Shown here one piece after another: positions 22,640-34,749 of a DNA stretch of 64,000 nt (its first letter is position 1; each line of letters opens with the position of its first letter). Under the pieces are notes generated by a model that had not been told where the DNA came from, did no database searches, and saw nothing but the letters and a program-made list of their open reading frames with translations. The stretch is from Liolophura sinensis (lineage: Eukaryota > Mollusca > Polyplacophora > Chitonida > Chitonidae), in NCBI RefSeq assembly GCF_032854445.1, contig NC_088297.1, positions 12,626,539-12,690,538 on the forward strand, read 5' to 3'. The position numbers and the translations under genes were made by a program.

Positions 22640-23985
22640 CAGATCACTACTTGTTTTCAAGCAATGTGCGACTGTGCGTATATGTACATCACACGTGGGG
22701 AAAGGTCATCTGTAAATTGTGTTTAAGTAGAAAATTTGTCAGTATGACAGTATTTGTCAGTAGTTGTTGGCTGTACTACTTAGTCGAATATGAGTTGGCC
22801 AGATGTAACGTATATGTAGCAAAAAATGGCTGTCAGCCATAGTAGTAGTTCATTCCAAACAGTTATAAAGCACTTAGTGCGTTGCCTGTAGCGTCAGTTA
22901 ACGTGGACATGCGCGAGAATTGGTGATACGCATGTTATTGCCTTAAAGAACACTCATGCATGCACATCTGAAGGACAGCAAAAAGTAGGCCATCTTTTTT
23001 ATAGTAAAATAAAGTACGTATCTAATACATGGCAGTGAAGAGGTTGGACAACTTTCCTGGTGACATTCTCACATCACTGCATACAGTATGGCTATTATTA
23101 GTCTAACATACCTCCAGATCTCCTGATGCAGAGCTCAGTCAGCGGTTCACAATCTGTTGTCTCCGCTCCACTGACTGAGGTGCACTGCAGCCACATTTCT
23201 GAGCCACGCTGTTACTGGAATACATGAGATAATATCCGTAAATGGCCACCGAAACGAGCCCAACCTGTTCTTCAGAGGCCGTCTGAAGAACAACGTCGCT
23301 TTTCAGAGGCCGTCTGAAGAACAACGTCGCTCTTCAGAGGCCGTCTGAAGAACAACGTTGCTCTTAGAGCAGTGTTTTACTGTTGTTTCCTCTTAGTTGT
23401 CCGATGTCTCTGTGCCTTGTGTCAGCGCGTCTGGCTCATAGCTACAGTGACCCAGGCACAACGTGTGACCCGAGTTGAAGAAGTTCTAGGCCTGAGTCTT
23501 TCGACATCTGCTCCACATGGTCATCTAACTCTCGGCAACGCAACCATCTCAGGAAGCACATTCCATTTCAGCTTTAACTGAATCTAATAAATCGCTCCTT
23601 TCTGACAGCTTTTTTTTTAAATTCGTTTGACTTCAATTCCTTAAAGCCATCATTTCCCTGTCGTCGCAATGTTCAAATTTATGTTACGTTCAAATTTAGA
23701 GCTCCAACTGACATGCTGGCGTGAAATATGCATTTGCAGCTCTGACTGAATGATTTATTTCCAACCCACCCCACTGGAATGGACTTGCCCAAAATCATAA
23801 CAACACAACCCAGGCCTTTCAACATTAGCAAAACGAGAGAGCGGTTGTTTTCGGTGTTATTTTCCCCTTAATGGCCTCATTATTTCATAATGGTATGTTA
23901 GAATAGAAATAAAATGTAGTTTGCCATGCTAAAAACAACTTTCGTATGCTGTCCATTATCCAGATGATTTTAACATGGTAAACTA
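22640..23985. other. intergenic, no gene recognised
   Basis: Contains the small 33-bp triplicate at 23260-23365; nothing else identified. Confidence 0.5.
23260..23365. repeat. ~33-bp direct repeat, 3 copies
   Basis: GAGGCCGTCTGAAGAACAAC repeated three times with CGTCGCTCTTCA-like spacers. The unit has partial dyad symmetry (TTCAGA/TCTGAA). Confidence 0.85.
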
Positions 23986-24009
23986 CGTTTTATTTCGTAT
24001 TTATATTAT

Positions 24010-24610
24010 GATAAGATTGTGAGCTGAGGCTGTGGGATAAGATTGTGAGATAAGGCTGCAGGATGAGATTATGAGATTGTCTGCGGATGAGATTGTGAGG
24101 TTATCTGCGATGAGATTGTGAGATAAAGCTGCAGGATGAGATTGTGGGATAAGGCTGCAGGATGAGACTGTGAGATTGTCTGCGGGATGAGATTGTGAGA
24201 TGAGACTGTAAGATGAGGATGTGGGATGAGACTGTGAGATGAGGCTGTGGGATGAGATTGTGAGATTGGCTGCGGGATGAGATTATGAGATGAGGCTGCG
24301 GGATGAGACTGGGATGAGACTGCGAGATGAAGCTGTGGGATGAGGTTGTGGGATGAGACTGTGAGATGAGGCTGTGGGATGAGACTGTAAGATGAGGCTG
24401 TGGGATGAGACAGTGAGATGAAAATGTGAGATGAAGCTGTGGGATGAGACTGTGAGATGAGGCTGTGAGATGAGACTGTGGAATGAGCCTGTGAGATGAG
24501 GGTGTCTGATGATACTGTGAGATTAAACTGTGATATGAAACTGTAATATGAGGGTGTCTAACGATACTTTGAGATTAGACTCTGAGATGAAGCAGTGGGA
24601 TGATAATGTG
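24010..24610. repeat. irregular GATGAG-rich tandem array
   Basis: Repeats of GGATGAGACTGTGAGATGAG with a period of about 15/30 bp and many substitutions, about 0.8 kb upstream of MFS-1. Confidence 0.9.
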
Positions 24611-25444
24611 TACGGTACGCACATATTGAATATTTTCATATCTAGCCGGTCGTCATCATTGGAAACACATTGGCCTCTTGTACCATTTTAGATGGTTTCA
24701 AATAACCAAATGAATTGTTGTGAATAGTAAATTGTTCATACAACGCGATCACAAAAATCTAGATTTCATAGTGATTGTACTTTGTTCTGCTTTTATGTCA
24801 AACAGGATTTCTGTTTGTACGCCTTGGTATCACATTATGGAGCGTAAAGATGAGGTATAGCAAACAAAAAGACAAGTGGACACTTGGGCTCATGGTGAAG
24901 AATTCGACCACTCGCCATTCTAAAGGCAAAGGTGGTTAAAAAAAATGCCGTCGATGTTATTCTGGAAATTCAAGGTTTGAGGCTACGTGTCGTCGATTCT
25001 ATTGTGGAACAAGACTTAGTTTGAGGAATGGTCACTTTATGTCGCCATTTGTATGAAAAAAAGGAGACTCATTTGGTGGCACACTGACGCTGTCTATGCT
25101 ACTCTGCAAGAAGGCAATGGCGGAAGTGTACAGACAATAGTCGCCAAAGTTACTCTAAAGGAAGATTTAGGACGGATGATATAACGGCCTGCATTTCAAA
25201 GTTAAAACAGACCGCAAAACTTAAATCCTTACATCATTTAACGCTGACAAAACTGAATATCTCAGCTGCTTGAAAAAATATAAACCAGTTACGTTGAATT
25301 CCAGTGTTGCCAAAATTACAGACCCGTTCAATGTCAAACGCATCAAGAACAGACTATTAACTCATTGGTTCAGAAAAGTGCTTCTTTCCCTGAAAATTGA
25401 GAATCAAACATGGGAAAATACAAAAACGAGAGATCAGAGTAAAT

Positions 25445-25965
25445 ATGTTACCATTTAAACTTGGATTTTTTACCTATTACGGAACTTCAGGCATTCTGAC
25501 GTATCTCCTCTCTCTTCATCTGAAACAGATCGGGTTTTCGCCAAGTCAGATTGGGACAGTCGCTTTCTCTAGATCATTGGGAGCTCTGGTCGGAGGAACT
25601 GTCTTTTCTATGTGGTTCGTTATGCTGGCAAAATTCAAACATCTCATGCGAATGATCTATGGACTGTTTCTGCTGTTTGTGCTTCCGGTGGGAATACTCA
25701 GGCCTTCAAAAAAGGACGAATGTGTTAAGAATATGACAGGTGGACTTGTAGACGACAATGCACTTTCGGATCGTTCGTGGATGTTTCGCGATGATGACGT
25801 GTTCCTGATGTTTATTGCTTTTAGTATTTTAGTGTTTTGTGCCGATGTGTTTGCTCTAAGTTACGTAACTGCGCTACAAGGAGGAAGTATGGTTCAGCTA
25901 GGGAAACAGAACGCCAAGGACTTTGGAAAGATAAGAGCCTGGGGAGCTATGGCAGAGTGTGTAGG
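25445..25965 (+). CDS. MFS-1 exon 1
   Basis: Encodes the N-terminal four or so helices, a loop with SKKDECVKNMTGGLVDDN (an NMT glycosylation sequon), and VQLGKQNAKDFGKIRAWGAM, the conserved cytoplasmic motif of the family. Donor GG|GTAGGT, phase 2. An ATG 48 nt upstream is in frame and would add 16 residues. Confidence 0.83.
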
Positions 25966-28900
25966 GTAGGTATATCTATTTGTCCTTGATAATGTACTGC
26001 ATGGTATTTCACCATGCTGTAAACAGTATCAAATATCACATCCACACAAGGGGACTGTGTTTTTCAGCGTTCTTTTGTTTGCATGTCTATCCGTCAACAA
26101 ATTTACCCGAACATTTTGGCATTTAAACGAAATTTTGCACATGACCTTAACCAAGGACCAAGCACCAAACCATCAGCTCAACACACTTTACCAGCGATGT
26201 CGCATCTGGATGTGGATAAACGAATACTTCTTAAAACGATTTTTCATTCACCATTTTCAGATATGACACAATTAATTATTTTTGTTTACGCAGCAACTCT
26301 GCATAGCAGAGTAGTGTCCCGTTGCTGGAACTCTTCATACGCTTCTGGTGGATTCTTACGCTCTCTGATTCCCAGCCTAGTAATTACAAGAATAACTATT
26401 CCAGAAAAGCAACTACAAAACGAACTCCAGAACACATCCGTCTTCCACTACAGACAACGGAAACAATGTTCTGCGTTTTTGTCCTATTTGTAATGATAAC
26501 GTATCATGTCCTATTTGTAATGATAACGTATCATGTCCTATTTGTAATTATAACGTATCATGTCCTGTTTGTAATGATAATGTATCATGTCCAATTTGTA
26601 ATGATAATGTATCATGTCCTATTTGTAATGATTTGTAATGATAATGTATCATGTCCTATTTGTAATGATAACGTATCATGTCCTATTTGTAATGATAATG
26701 TACCATGTACTATTTGTAATGATAATGTATCATTTTAAATAATTCCTGGTCCAAAAACTACTGGGTTGACATTCTATTCGTCGTATTGAATTAGATCGCC
26801 ACGTTGGATATATGAGCAGTTGTAATCAAAGCAGAACTGAGATAAATGTTTGATTATTGACAAGTCATAAGCTAACATGGCACACGATTTGTAGACTGGT
26901 TTCATTCATTCTCCTAGATCATTCCTTGCGTGTTTCCAACATCACTGGAAACTGTTGACTGCTTGCATGAATTCTTCATAATTTCGTTCTTTATATATTT
27001 TCTGTGGGTTTTTTTTTTTGTCGTTGGTGTTGGACGCTGTTTTGGAAACTGGGCTAACCATTATTAACGTGGAACATCCATCTGATTTGTCGTTAGATTT
27101 AGCATAAGGCCAAAGTCGGGACAAAATTTCATGTAAATCCCTGCGTAAATTTTTCAATACAGTTTCCCCCAGAGATTGCTTTCAAAGAATAGGCGTCCCG
27201 AAGGTTTTGATTTGAAGGTCATCCGCATTGCTCTATAGTCAAAGATATATTCATCCATTCATTTTTGTTCACAGGTTCGTCGGCATAGGGTCGATTGTTT
27301 CGGAAACAGTTACCAGAAGCAAAGTCTGTGGAGGTTTGATAGTTGAAGCTCACTATCATTACATGTTTTACTTTATCGTCTTCTTCTCTGTCGTGGGCAT
27401 CTTCAGCAGTGGATTCATTCCCGTTGTATGTATATCGTTATTTTAGAAATATAAGCTACACGTTTACTGCAAAGCAATGTTTAACTGAGGCCAGTTTAAG
27501 CGATATTAAATGTATCCTTTCATCAGATGTGGCAGTATGGTTTTCAATGCCAAGACTGAACGTGATTGTAGTTTGTCAAACGCAAGGTTTGAACGTGACT
27601 GCAATTCGTCAGCTTTGAGGCTCAACTGATTAATACAACGTGAGTGTAATTTGTCAAAGGCAACATAATAACATTTTCCAAGGATATCTGAGGTTAAACG
27701 TCTCTGAAGTTTTCAGACAGGTTTGAAATTCTACGTGTCTGTAGTTTTATCAGGATCTAAGAATACCTCCCCCCGCCCGCCCCTACGATGCTGTCAGGCA
27801 TCAAGGCTTGTCCTTACATAACCATAGTAGATTCGCCTCCGAAACTGCGGAAAATAACCACAGGCGCCATGGGAGATGTTTGAATACGACATTTGACATT
27901 ATATTCACTTGTACGCAGACAATGCTTTTTGATAATCAGGATAGAACTCAAGATGCTCAGCATACCAACATCCAATATAATACAAGACTTACATCATTGA
28001 AATGTCTACGTCTATACGATCTGCCGTATATACCGAAAACCATACTGCACTGACAATTTATAACATTTTGGCTGCAACGGGGTCTGTTTATAGTACACGT
28101 ATCTTGTACCTGAGGTACATCCACGCACTCATCACTGTGGTCTTGCCAGGCGTAAGATTAAAACTGACTCTAGTTGTCACGCAGTTGGAATATTGATTGT
28201 AGTTGGTTGTCTCGCGTCTCAAGGGTTGAGCCTTACTAGTTTTCAGAAAGTTTCGAAACTAAGCCAGCCTAGCATTATCAACTCACTATGCTTCAACCTG
28301 GCGGACGGCGAGTTCGGGCTGAATCTCTGTGAAGCCTTTGCATCGCTCCTTTATAAATCAAAGTTTGACTAAAAATACATTTAGGAACACCCAGAGCATA
28401 ACTTTCATGGAGTGCTTCAGTGTGATCTCACCTTTGGACAGATTAAGGTACAGTGAGTTGGTAGGGTTAGGCTGTTAAAGACAGCACTAGAATTGTGCTG
28501 GGACTAAATCTGACTGCAATTTTCTAACTGCTCTGAGGTTGAGCGTAGTTTTCAGGAAGTTCTAAATTGATTACACATGCAAGACTGTATTTTTAACAGC
28601 TGTAGGACAGTACCTGACTGTGATTTTTCAGGCCGCCGTGAAGTTGAACGTGACTATGGTTTTCAGGCAGTTGTATAAATTAAACATGACTGAAGTTTCC
28701 TCAGCTGTAAGGTTATTATGGTCAGTACAAACAAACGCTCAGTCAGCCTTGAGATTCTGACCTATGAGTCCTCATACTGAACTGCAGCTCTCGCTTGTTA
28801 GCTTGCATATCTAAGTCAGAGTACCTGGTGAAGAGTCCCATTTTAGTCCAGTTTATTTCTTCCGCCCGTAAATTTTCCTCTGTCCTGTAAGCTAAACAGG

Positions 28901-31900
28901 GTCCGCCACAGCCGAGGTCTTTAGCATGCCGCTGCGGCGCAATGAACAAAGGAGTCCCTTAACCAAGGCGGACACTGTGAATTCATGTCGAGATTATGCT
29001 GGCGTCCTCTTAGGCCGTACGTGGAAAGGTCCGGCAGCAACCTTCTCATGGTCGTGGGTGTCCACCGGTCTCTGCCTGCTTTATTAACAGCATAGTGTTG
29101 ACCGCTGTCGTATAAGGCAAATATTCTTGAGTACGGCGTAAAACACTATAAATAAATTAACAAGTTAATAAACATTTATTAATAGGACATTAACACCAAT
29201 GAAGTAAATATATAAGTAATCAAACTTACTTTCCAGGAGGCATCTACTAACAAAGAATCAAATAAGGAGTTGTTGCCCATGACACAAGCTTTGAAGTCTC
29301 TGAAGACGTTCAAAAACATCGCCTGGCTGGTCGTCCAGTTTTGTCGGAGCATGTTTTTCTCGGTGACTCATGGATTTTTCACCTGGCACGTTGAAAACTT
29401 AGGTAAGATATCCGCAAACATTCTTCATACTCATGTCCACTAACAGATCAAAAACTCTGAAAACGTCACCAACACAATAAATCCAGGAATTGTTATCCAT
29501 AAGTAATGCCTCTGTCAATCTATACCATCTCAATTCCTAAATGCCTCTGAAAGAAGCCACTTGATACAAGTAGATCTTTTATGCACAACATGTGATTCTT
29601 ACAATAGCATAAAGCATTTTTAGTTAACAAATATTGAAAACATCAATCCGCTGAAAGTCTGAAAACCATTAGTTTAGAGGCTAAATCTAAACCATAACTG
29701 TACTCCTTACAGCGCATGTGCCGCTCATCACCGTGACCTCAGTGATGTAGACGTGGTTCATAGCTTCTGCACAAAAGTTTGTAATGGTGGCACCTTTCGT
29801 ACTCCCTACAGCGCACGCACCTCTGTCTACACTTGCTTTATACCATTGTCATCATCAGGCAAATTTGAAACTTTTGCACCTTGTAACCCTGTGCTACACA
29901 CCTAAGCTTGTTTACGCCTTGGTCTCACCCTAATGTCTTTTCGCTGACCTATCATCAACATAAATCAATAAAAATACTTTAGATTTCAATTGAACTCATG
30001 TAGAATCACACTTGGGATAGAATGGATTTCGTGCGTATCAAGTATAAGCAGAAAATGTGAACAATTCCCCAGTGAAGTGCGCATGTTCTTTGAAAAGAAT
30101 AAGGTCACCTTTAATTCAATTGTTTGATTATTCGCCATGACATGCTACTAAGGTTATTCAGACACAAACAACCGCCGTCTTATAAGTGAATTATAAATAG
30201 GCTAGAGTTTGACGTTAAACTCCAGGGCGGCGTTGTAAAGTGAAGGCAGAAAGCGGTGCATGCGCTGTGAGGAGGGGCTGAACCTAAACAAGACCAGGTG
30301 TGCAGTGAATGGTCAGACTCGTCAGTAAGTAAGCATGCTAAGACAACACATGGAAACGGAGAATGCACTATGGAGGGGTATTCGCCATAGATATATCAGA
30401 CTGTAGATCTAGACGACTTCTGTTTCTACATATGGGTCACGTATCTGTAGATTTCCTCCTGTGTGAAGTTACGCCTGTAGAACGAGCAACATTTGACAGC
30501 AAATAAAATGTATTTTAGACAATTTTATGTCATATTCAAAACTGTCAAGCTGTAAATGGAAGCAGGATCTAATCACGACGGTGTGATATTGATGGATAGT
30601 CTAAAATATAAATATAAAATCTTTGTTATATAACAGACCAGCGAGTAAATGATTACTGTGGTCAGAATCAATTGACTCGAGGCATACACTTGTAATCAGA
30701 TTTTCATGAATTTTTCAAAATTCACTTTGCGTGTTTGTTTTCAATTTTAGGAGCCACGCCATTCTCGATAGGCATGCTGAACGGACTGGCCACATTGGCT
30801 GAGTTTGTAGCTTTTCTTGTCGCACCAAAGATGATTGACGTGTTTGGCCACTCCTCCATTATTGTGGCAGATCTCGTCAGCCAGATTGGCCGATTTCTGG
30901 CCTTCGCTGTGATCTCCAACCCAATTTACAGCCTTCCGTTATTAACTGTGGACGGTAAATCCCCAGATATCACCTTTTGTACTCCCTACAGCGCACGCAT
31001 CTCTGTCTACACTCGCTTTATACCATTGTCACCATCAGGCAAATTTGAAACTTTTGTACCTTGTAACCCTGTGTAACACACCTAAGATTGTTTACGCCTT
31101 GGCCTCACCACTAATATCCTTTCGCTGACCTATCATCTACATAAATCAATAAAAATGCTTTAGATTTCAATTGAACTCATGTAGAATCACACTTGAGATA
31201 GAATGGATTTCGCGTGTATCAAGTATAAGCAGAAACAAAGGATAAAACAATTTGGCTTCTCTGTGAACAATTCCCCAGTGACGAGTGCATGCACTTTGAA
31301 AAGAATAAGGTGATTTTTAATTCAGTTGTTTGAATTAAAACCACGGTTTCATTCAGACACAAACAACCGCCGTCTTATAAGTGAATTATAAATAGGCTAG
31401 AGTTTGGCGTTAAACTCCAGGTGCGGGGCTGTTCAAAACTGGTTTAAGAATTAAAACCAGATTTAACTTTAAGCCAAATATACAATTTTGTATTCAGCAT
31501 GAAGAAGTCCAGCTCATGCTGGCTTCCACTCTGGCCGTACTTGGGAAGGTTTGTCGGCAACCTGCGGATGGTAGTGGCCCCCCTTCCCCCCCGGGCTCTG
31601 CCCGGTTTCCTCCCACCATAATGCTGGCCGCCGTAGTATAAGTTAAATATTCTTGAGTACGGGGTAAAACACCAATCAAATAAATAAACAAATAGATAAA
31701 TATTCAGCATAAAGCAGATTGTGGGCCAGAGTATTAAATATGCACTAAAAATGCTGCTGTTATAGTTTGATTTTAAAGAACTGCATTTTCTACTGAGTTA
31801 GACTAACATTTTAAACATAAAATATAACTTCATACACTTTAAACAACTGGGCCCTATGTTAGGCGGTGGTAAATTTACACACCCTGTTTAGCGAATAAAA

Positions 31901-32629
31901 GCAAGATGTTAGATCGACGTCAAAAAGGAAGCTGTGTAGAATACCATCGAGGTCATTAGGTATCTACACTCATTACAAATGAATAATGTTAGATACATAC
32001 TCACAGTGGATTCTTGGAATCCCCTCCCAGTTTCAAGGGAGGAAGTTTTCCATTGTTTACAAGGGGCAGCTAGTGGGAATTTCCCTTTAAATCGGTTAGT
32101 AGTGCTACATTTTAGATGCGGAAATTCGAATTAAAATGCCTTAGTCACCAGTTTCCGGAAGCGTGTGATTTGGGTTTCGTCCTCCAATCTAACATCTGTC
32201 CGTAAACCTGACCGGCGTCAAGTAAATAAGCAGTTTTGAACACTGTGTTAACACAATTCAATCAGTCAATCAATAAATCAAACCACTTTCCATTATAATG
32301 TACTCGGACTTATCTTTTCAATGCCAATCACCCCAGTTATCGCTATTGTTGTTACAGGGCTGATGTTTGGCAGCACATGGAGTGCCACGGTTAGTTTCCT
32401 TAGTAACCAAGTTTCAAAAGAAAGTCAGACGAAAGGACAGGGTGTCCATCAGATGGTGCACACTACAGGCAAAGCAGTTGGCTTTCTCTTCAGTGGTTAC
32501 TTGACCCAAGCCTTTGGGGCGCCAGCCATGTTCACAGTCTTTGGCTTTGTCGCTTTTATGGCACTAATTCTTTTTATCAGTGCTCACATCGTGAAAACGG
32601 AGAAGAAGATAGATGTGACTAACGGTTAG
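25445..32629 (+). CDS. MFS-1: MFSD6-like major facilitator transporter, 5 exons
   Basis: Exons 25445-25965, 27275-27425, 29237-29402, 30751-30954, 32358-32629 join in frame to 437 codons plus TAG. All junctions are GT-AG, phases 2, 0, 1, 1. The product is hydrophobic over its whole length, with an LPFKLGFFTYYG opening, LSLHLKQIGFSPSQIG and GALVGGTVFSMWF, typical of the MFS_1-like/MFSD6 group. A C-terminal GFLFSGYLTQAFGAP segment also fits that group. I infer 12 helices, N-half in exons 1-2 and C-half in exons 3-5. MFSD6-type proteins are integral membrane proteins whose substrate is mostly unknown. The ATG at 25445 is conserved at MFS-2; an additional 5' exon joining at about 25439 is possible. 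It is the only intact copy of three in the window. Confidence 0.85.
26475..26738. repeat. 27-bp tandem repeat, about 10 copies, in MFS-1 intron 1
   Basis: Units of GTCCTATTTGTAATGATAAC plus GTATCAT, one partly truncated. Confidence 0.95.
27275..27425 (+). CDS. MFS-1 exon 2
   Basis: Starts FVGIGSIVSETVTRSKVCGG and ends GFIPV before GTATGT. Acceptor TTCACAG; 151 nt, phase 2 to 0. Confidence 0.85.
28890..29160 (+). mobile_element. diverged S1 SINE in MFS-1 intron 2
   Basis: tRNA-like GCCGAGGTCTTTAGCATGCC head, AGGCCGTACGTGGAAAGGTC core, and a TTCTTGAGTACGGCGTAAAA end with an AAATAAA tail. Confidence 0.8.
29237..29402 (+). CDS. MFS-1 exon 3
   Basis: A polar EASTNKESNKELLPMTQ linker precedes SLKTFKNIAWLVVQFCRSMF, the start of the C-terminal half. 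TTCCAG acceptor, GTAAGA donor. Confidence 0.85.
29791..30228. repeat. long dispersed repeat R5, copy in MFS-1 intron 3
   Basis: About 440 bp shared with 30970-31421. Landmarks are TACTCCCTACAGCGCACGCA, CAAGCTTGTTTACGCCTTGG, ACAAACAACCGCCGTCTTAT and a GTTAAACTCCAGG end. The end resembles the S1 terminus. Confidence 0.85.
30751..30954 (+). CDS. MFS-1 exon 4
   Basis: Encodes ATPFSIGMLNGLATLAEFVA, PKMIDVFGHSSIIVADLVSQ and following helices. TTTTAG acceptor, GTAAAT donor. Confidence 0.87.
30970..31421. repeat. long dispersed repeat R5, copy in MFS-1 intron 4
   Basis: Second direct copy of the 29791 repeat. It begins about 15 nt after the exon 4 donor and has a small insertion (AAAGGATAAAACAATTTGGC). 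Confidence 0.85.
31502..31695 (+). mobile_element. S1 SINE, 5'-truncated, in MFS-1 intron 4
   Basis: AGTCCAGCTCATGCTGGCTT through CGCCGTAGTATAAG to CACCAATCAAATAAATAAAC. Confidence 0.88.
32358..32629 (+). CDS. MFS-1 exon 5 and stop
   Basis: Starts LMFGSTWSATVSFLSNQVSK, continues HQMVHTTGKAVGFLFSGYLT, and ends KKIDVTNG, TAG. Acceptor GTTACAG. Confidence 0.87.
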
Positions 32630-32747
32630 TGCGAGTGTGGTGACGTTACTATGTTCAACGCTTCCAAGATGAGTGTGTTGACCACTGGTATAAAACGAGG
32701 GGTGTGAAAGTTCCTTTTTCAATATTGTCACCCATCATGAAGGAGAA

Positions 32748-32960
32748 TTTATTTATTTGATTGGTGTTTTACGCCGTACTCAAGAATATTTCACTTTCAA
32801 GACGGCCAACACTATGGTGGGAGGAAACCGTGCAGATCCTGGAGGAAACCCACGACCATCCACAGATTTCTGACAGAGCTGCACTTAACTCACAGCGACA
32901 GCATTGACGAGAGGTCATTACGCCGCGCTGGCGTGCCAGCCACCTCGGACGCGGAGGCCC
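32748..32960 (-). mobile_element. S1 SINE, full length with target duplication, 3' of MFS-1
   Basis: From the TTTATTTATTTGATTGG end to a tRNA-like head in GCGGAGGCCC. Flanked by TCATGAAGGAGAA (32735-32747) and TCATAAAGGAGAA (32961-32973). Confidence 0.9.
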
Positions 32961-32974
32961 TCATAAAGGAGAAA

Positions 32975-33720
32975 GTTGATGAGATAATTTCCAAAAACAA
33001 TGGAAAAGAAGGACAATATTTATTGACAAGACTTCTAAAATGATCAATTTTTATACTGACTTTTGTGTTCCTTTTCCACTGGACAGATTTTGTACAAGAC
33101 CCCTGTCGTATTTGTTGCAAATAAGATCCTGTCATATAGATGTAGTGTCAACGAAACTGGAGGTTTTCTTTTGTGACATATCTCAGTTAACATCATATTG
33201 ATAACTTCTGTATTGATAAATACTGTTCGTTTCATAAGACATCCCTCTATCGACGGTAACAACATAAATGGCTTTCCCATCTTACAGAGTTGTGCCCCTT
33301 TGTCAAAGATATCAACCACGTGATTCCTGAAAGATACGTAGTGTATGTACATTGAAAATTGCTTGGATGGCGACTCTAATTCCATTGAATGATTTATACC
33401 CAGTCAATAGGGAGGCAAATTGAGGCTGGATGAACAAAACGTTCAGGATTTGACGAATATATGAAACGGTCACCAACAGGTAAGAACTTTTCAATAAATA
33501 TTACCACTCTGTAACACAGACAGAAGCAACAACTTTTCCAGTCTGGGGCTCAGAGACATTTGTATAATCAGCTCATGAGATTTTTTCATGCACCTCTTCG
33601 GATTAATCACTTTTTTCACCTGTAACAACAGCGTTATCATTATGCTTATAAAGTCGGTGTCAACAGCACGCACTCAACTATCGAAAGGATCACAATAGCT
33701 TAACATTCATTAAAGGAACG
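32975..33720. other. intergenic, nothing recognised
   Basis: No exon or repeat family identified. Confidence 0.5.
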
Positions 33721-33734
33721 GGTCTCATTTTGAT

Positions 33735-33960
33735 TGATTGATTGACTGACTTATTGATTGATTGACTGATTGGTTGATTGATTTATTGATTTGGAGTTTT
33801 GCACAGTACTCAAGAATATTTTACTCATACGACGGTGGCCATCATTGTGGTCGGAGGAACGTGTAACCGGTCAGAGTCTGGGGAAAACGCATGACCATCC
33901 GCAGGTTGCAGGCTAATTTTCCCACGGCTTGAACAAATTCACAATGGCTCAGCATGGATT
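33735..33960 (-). mobile_element. diverged S1 SINE
   Basis: GATTGATT-rich tail, GTACTCAAGAATATTTTACT, ACGACGGTGGCCATCATTGT and CATGACCATCCGCAGGTTGC. Confidence 0.75.
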
Positions 33961-34086
33961 AGTTTTTAAACTGGAGCTAAACCGAAGTTAACCCAAATCA
34001 GGCTTAAAATAGAATGGTGCGTACAGGCCACTGGGTGCAAAAAAAAATTCACCAAAGATTACCATAGGAATTACCATGGAATTGAG

Positions 34087-34345
34087 CTCACTTGGCGCTC
34101 AGGCGTTAGAGCAAGGAAACAGCATTAGTTGGCTCGATGTCAGTATAATGTAACTGGGTATGGCGTCATGTCTGGTGTCTTCGGTATGATACTTTAGGGG
34201 AGGTGTGTAGCACTTTGGAGGCATGGATTCACCCTGCCACAAGAATTTATTTATTTGATTGATGTTTTGCACCGTACTCAAGAATATTTCACTTATCCCT
34301 ACCACAAGAAGACACAACACATGTATACACGTCTAATACTTCCGC
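34087..34345 (+). mobile_element. S3 SINE fragment, host of a nested S1
   Basis: CACTTGGCGCTCAGGCGTTA, GGCTCGATGTCAGTATAATG and GGTATGATACTT are S3 body. It is interrupted by the S1 insert at 34246-34301. Confidence 0.65.
34246..34301 (-). mobile_element. very short 5'-truncated S1 insertion with perfect target duplication
   Basis: Only the last 50 or so nt of S1 (CGTACTCAAGAATATTTCAC through the TTTATTT tail), bounded by CCACAAGAA at 34237-34245 and 34302-34310. Confidence 0.9.
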
Positions 34346-34522
34346 GTGGTCATATTACGGTCAATTTGTTAAGTATGTTAAGTAATTATTGCCCAAACAT
34401 GCATGAAACGCGTGGATACTAGTATATCAAAACCCACAGAGCATTTGTGTGATACATATATTTCTACCAAAAAAAAACAGGATTAATGAACCTGCTTGGA
34501 TCAACGGTCATCTTCAGTCGGA

Positions 34523-34745
34523 CCGGCCCCAATGGCTCGGTTGGTAGAGCGTCCGCTTCGGGGGCAGTAGATCCAGGATCGGGTAACACCTAAGACCTTA
34601 AAAGAAGATTTTATAACTTCCTTGCCTGGCGTTCAGCATTATGGGGATAGTGGAACGACTAGTTGACCTGTATCAGTATAATGGCAAAGATGGGGCGGCT
34701 TTCTTGCCTTCGGTAAGACGTCCCAGTGAAGCAGCACTAGACAAA
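34523..34745 (+). mobile_element. S2 SINE, 3'-truncated
   Basis: tRNA-like head GGCTCGGTTGGTAGAGCGTC then CGCTTCGGGGGCAGTAGATC, and body TGCCTTCGGTAAGACGTCCC; the distal end is missing. Confidence 0.82.
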
Positions 34746-34749
34746 ACTA

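Noticed and set aside
26322-26738. Open frame with a repeated MITYHVLFV or CNDNVSCPI motif
   Set aside because: Translation of the 27-bp array in MFS-1 intron 1.
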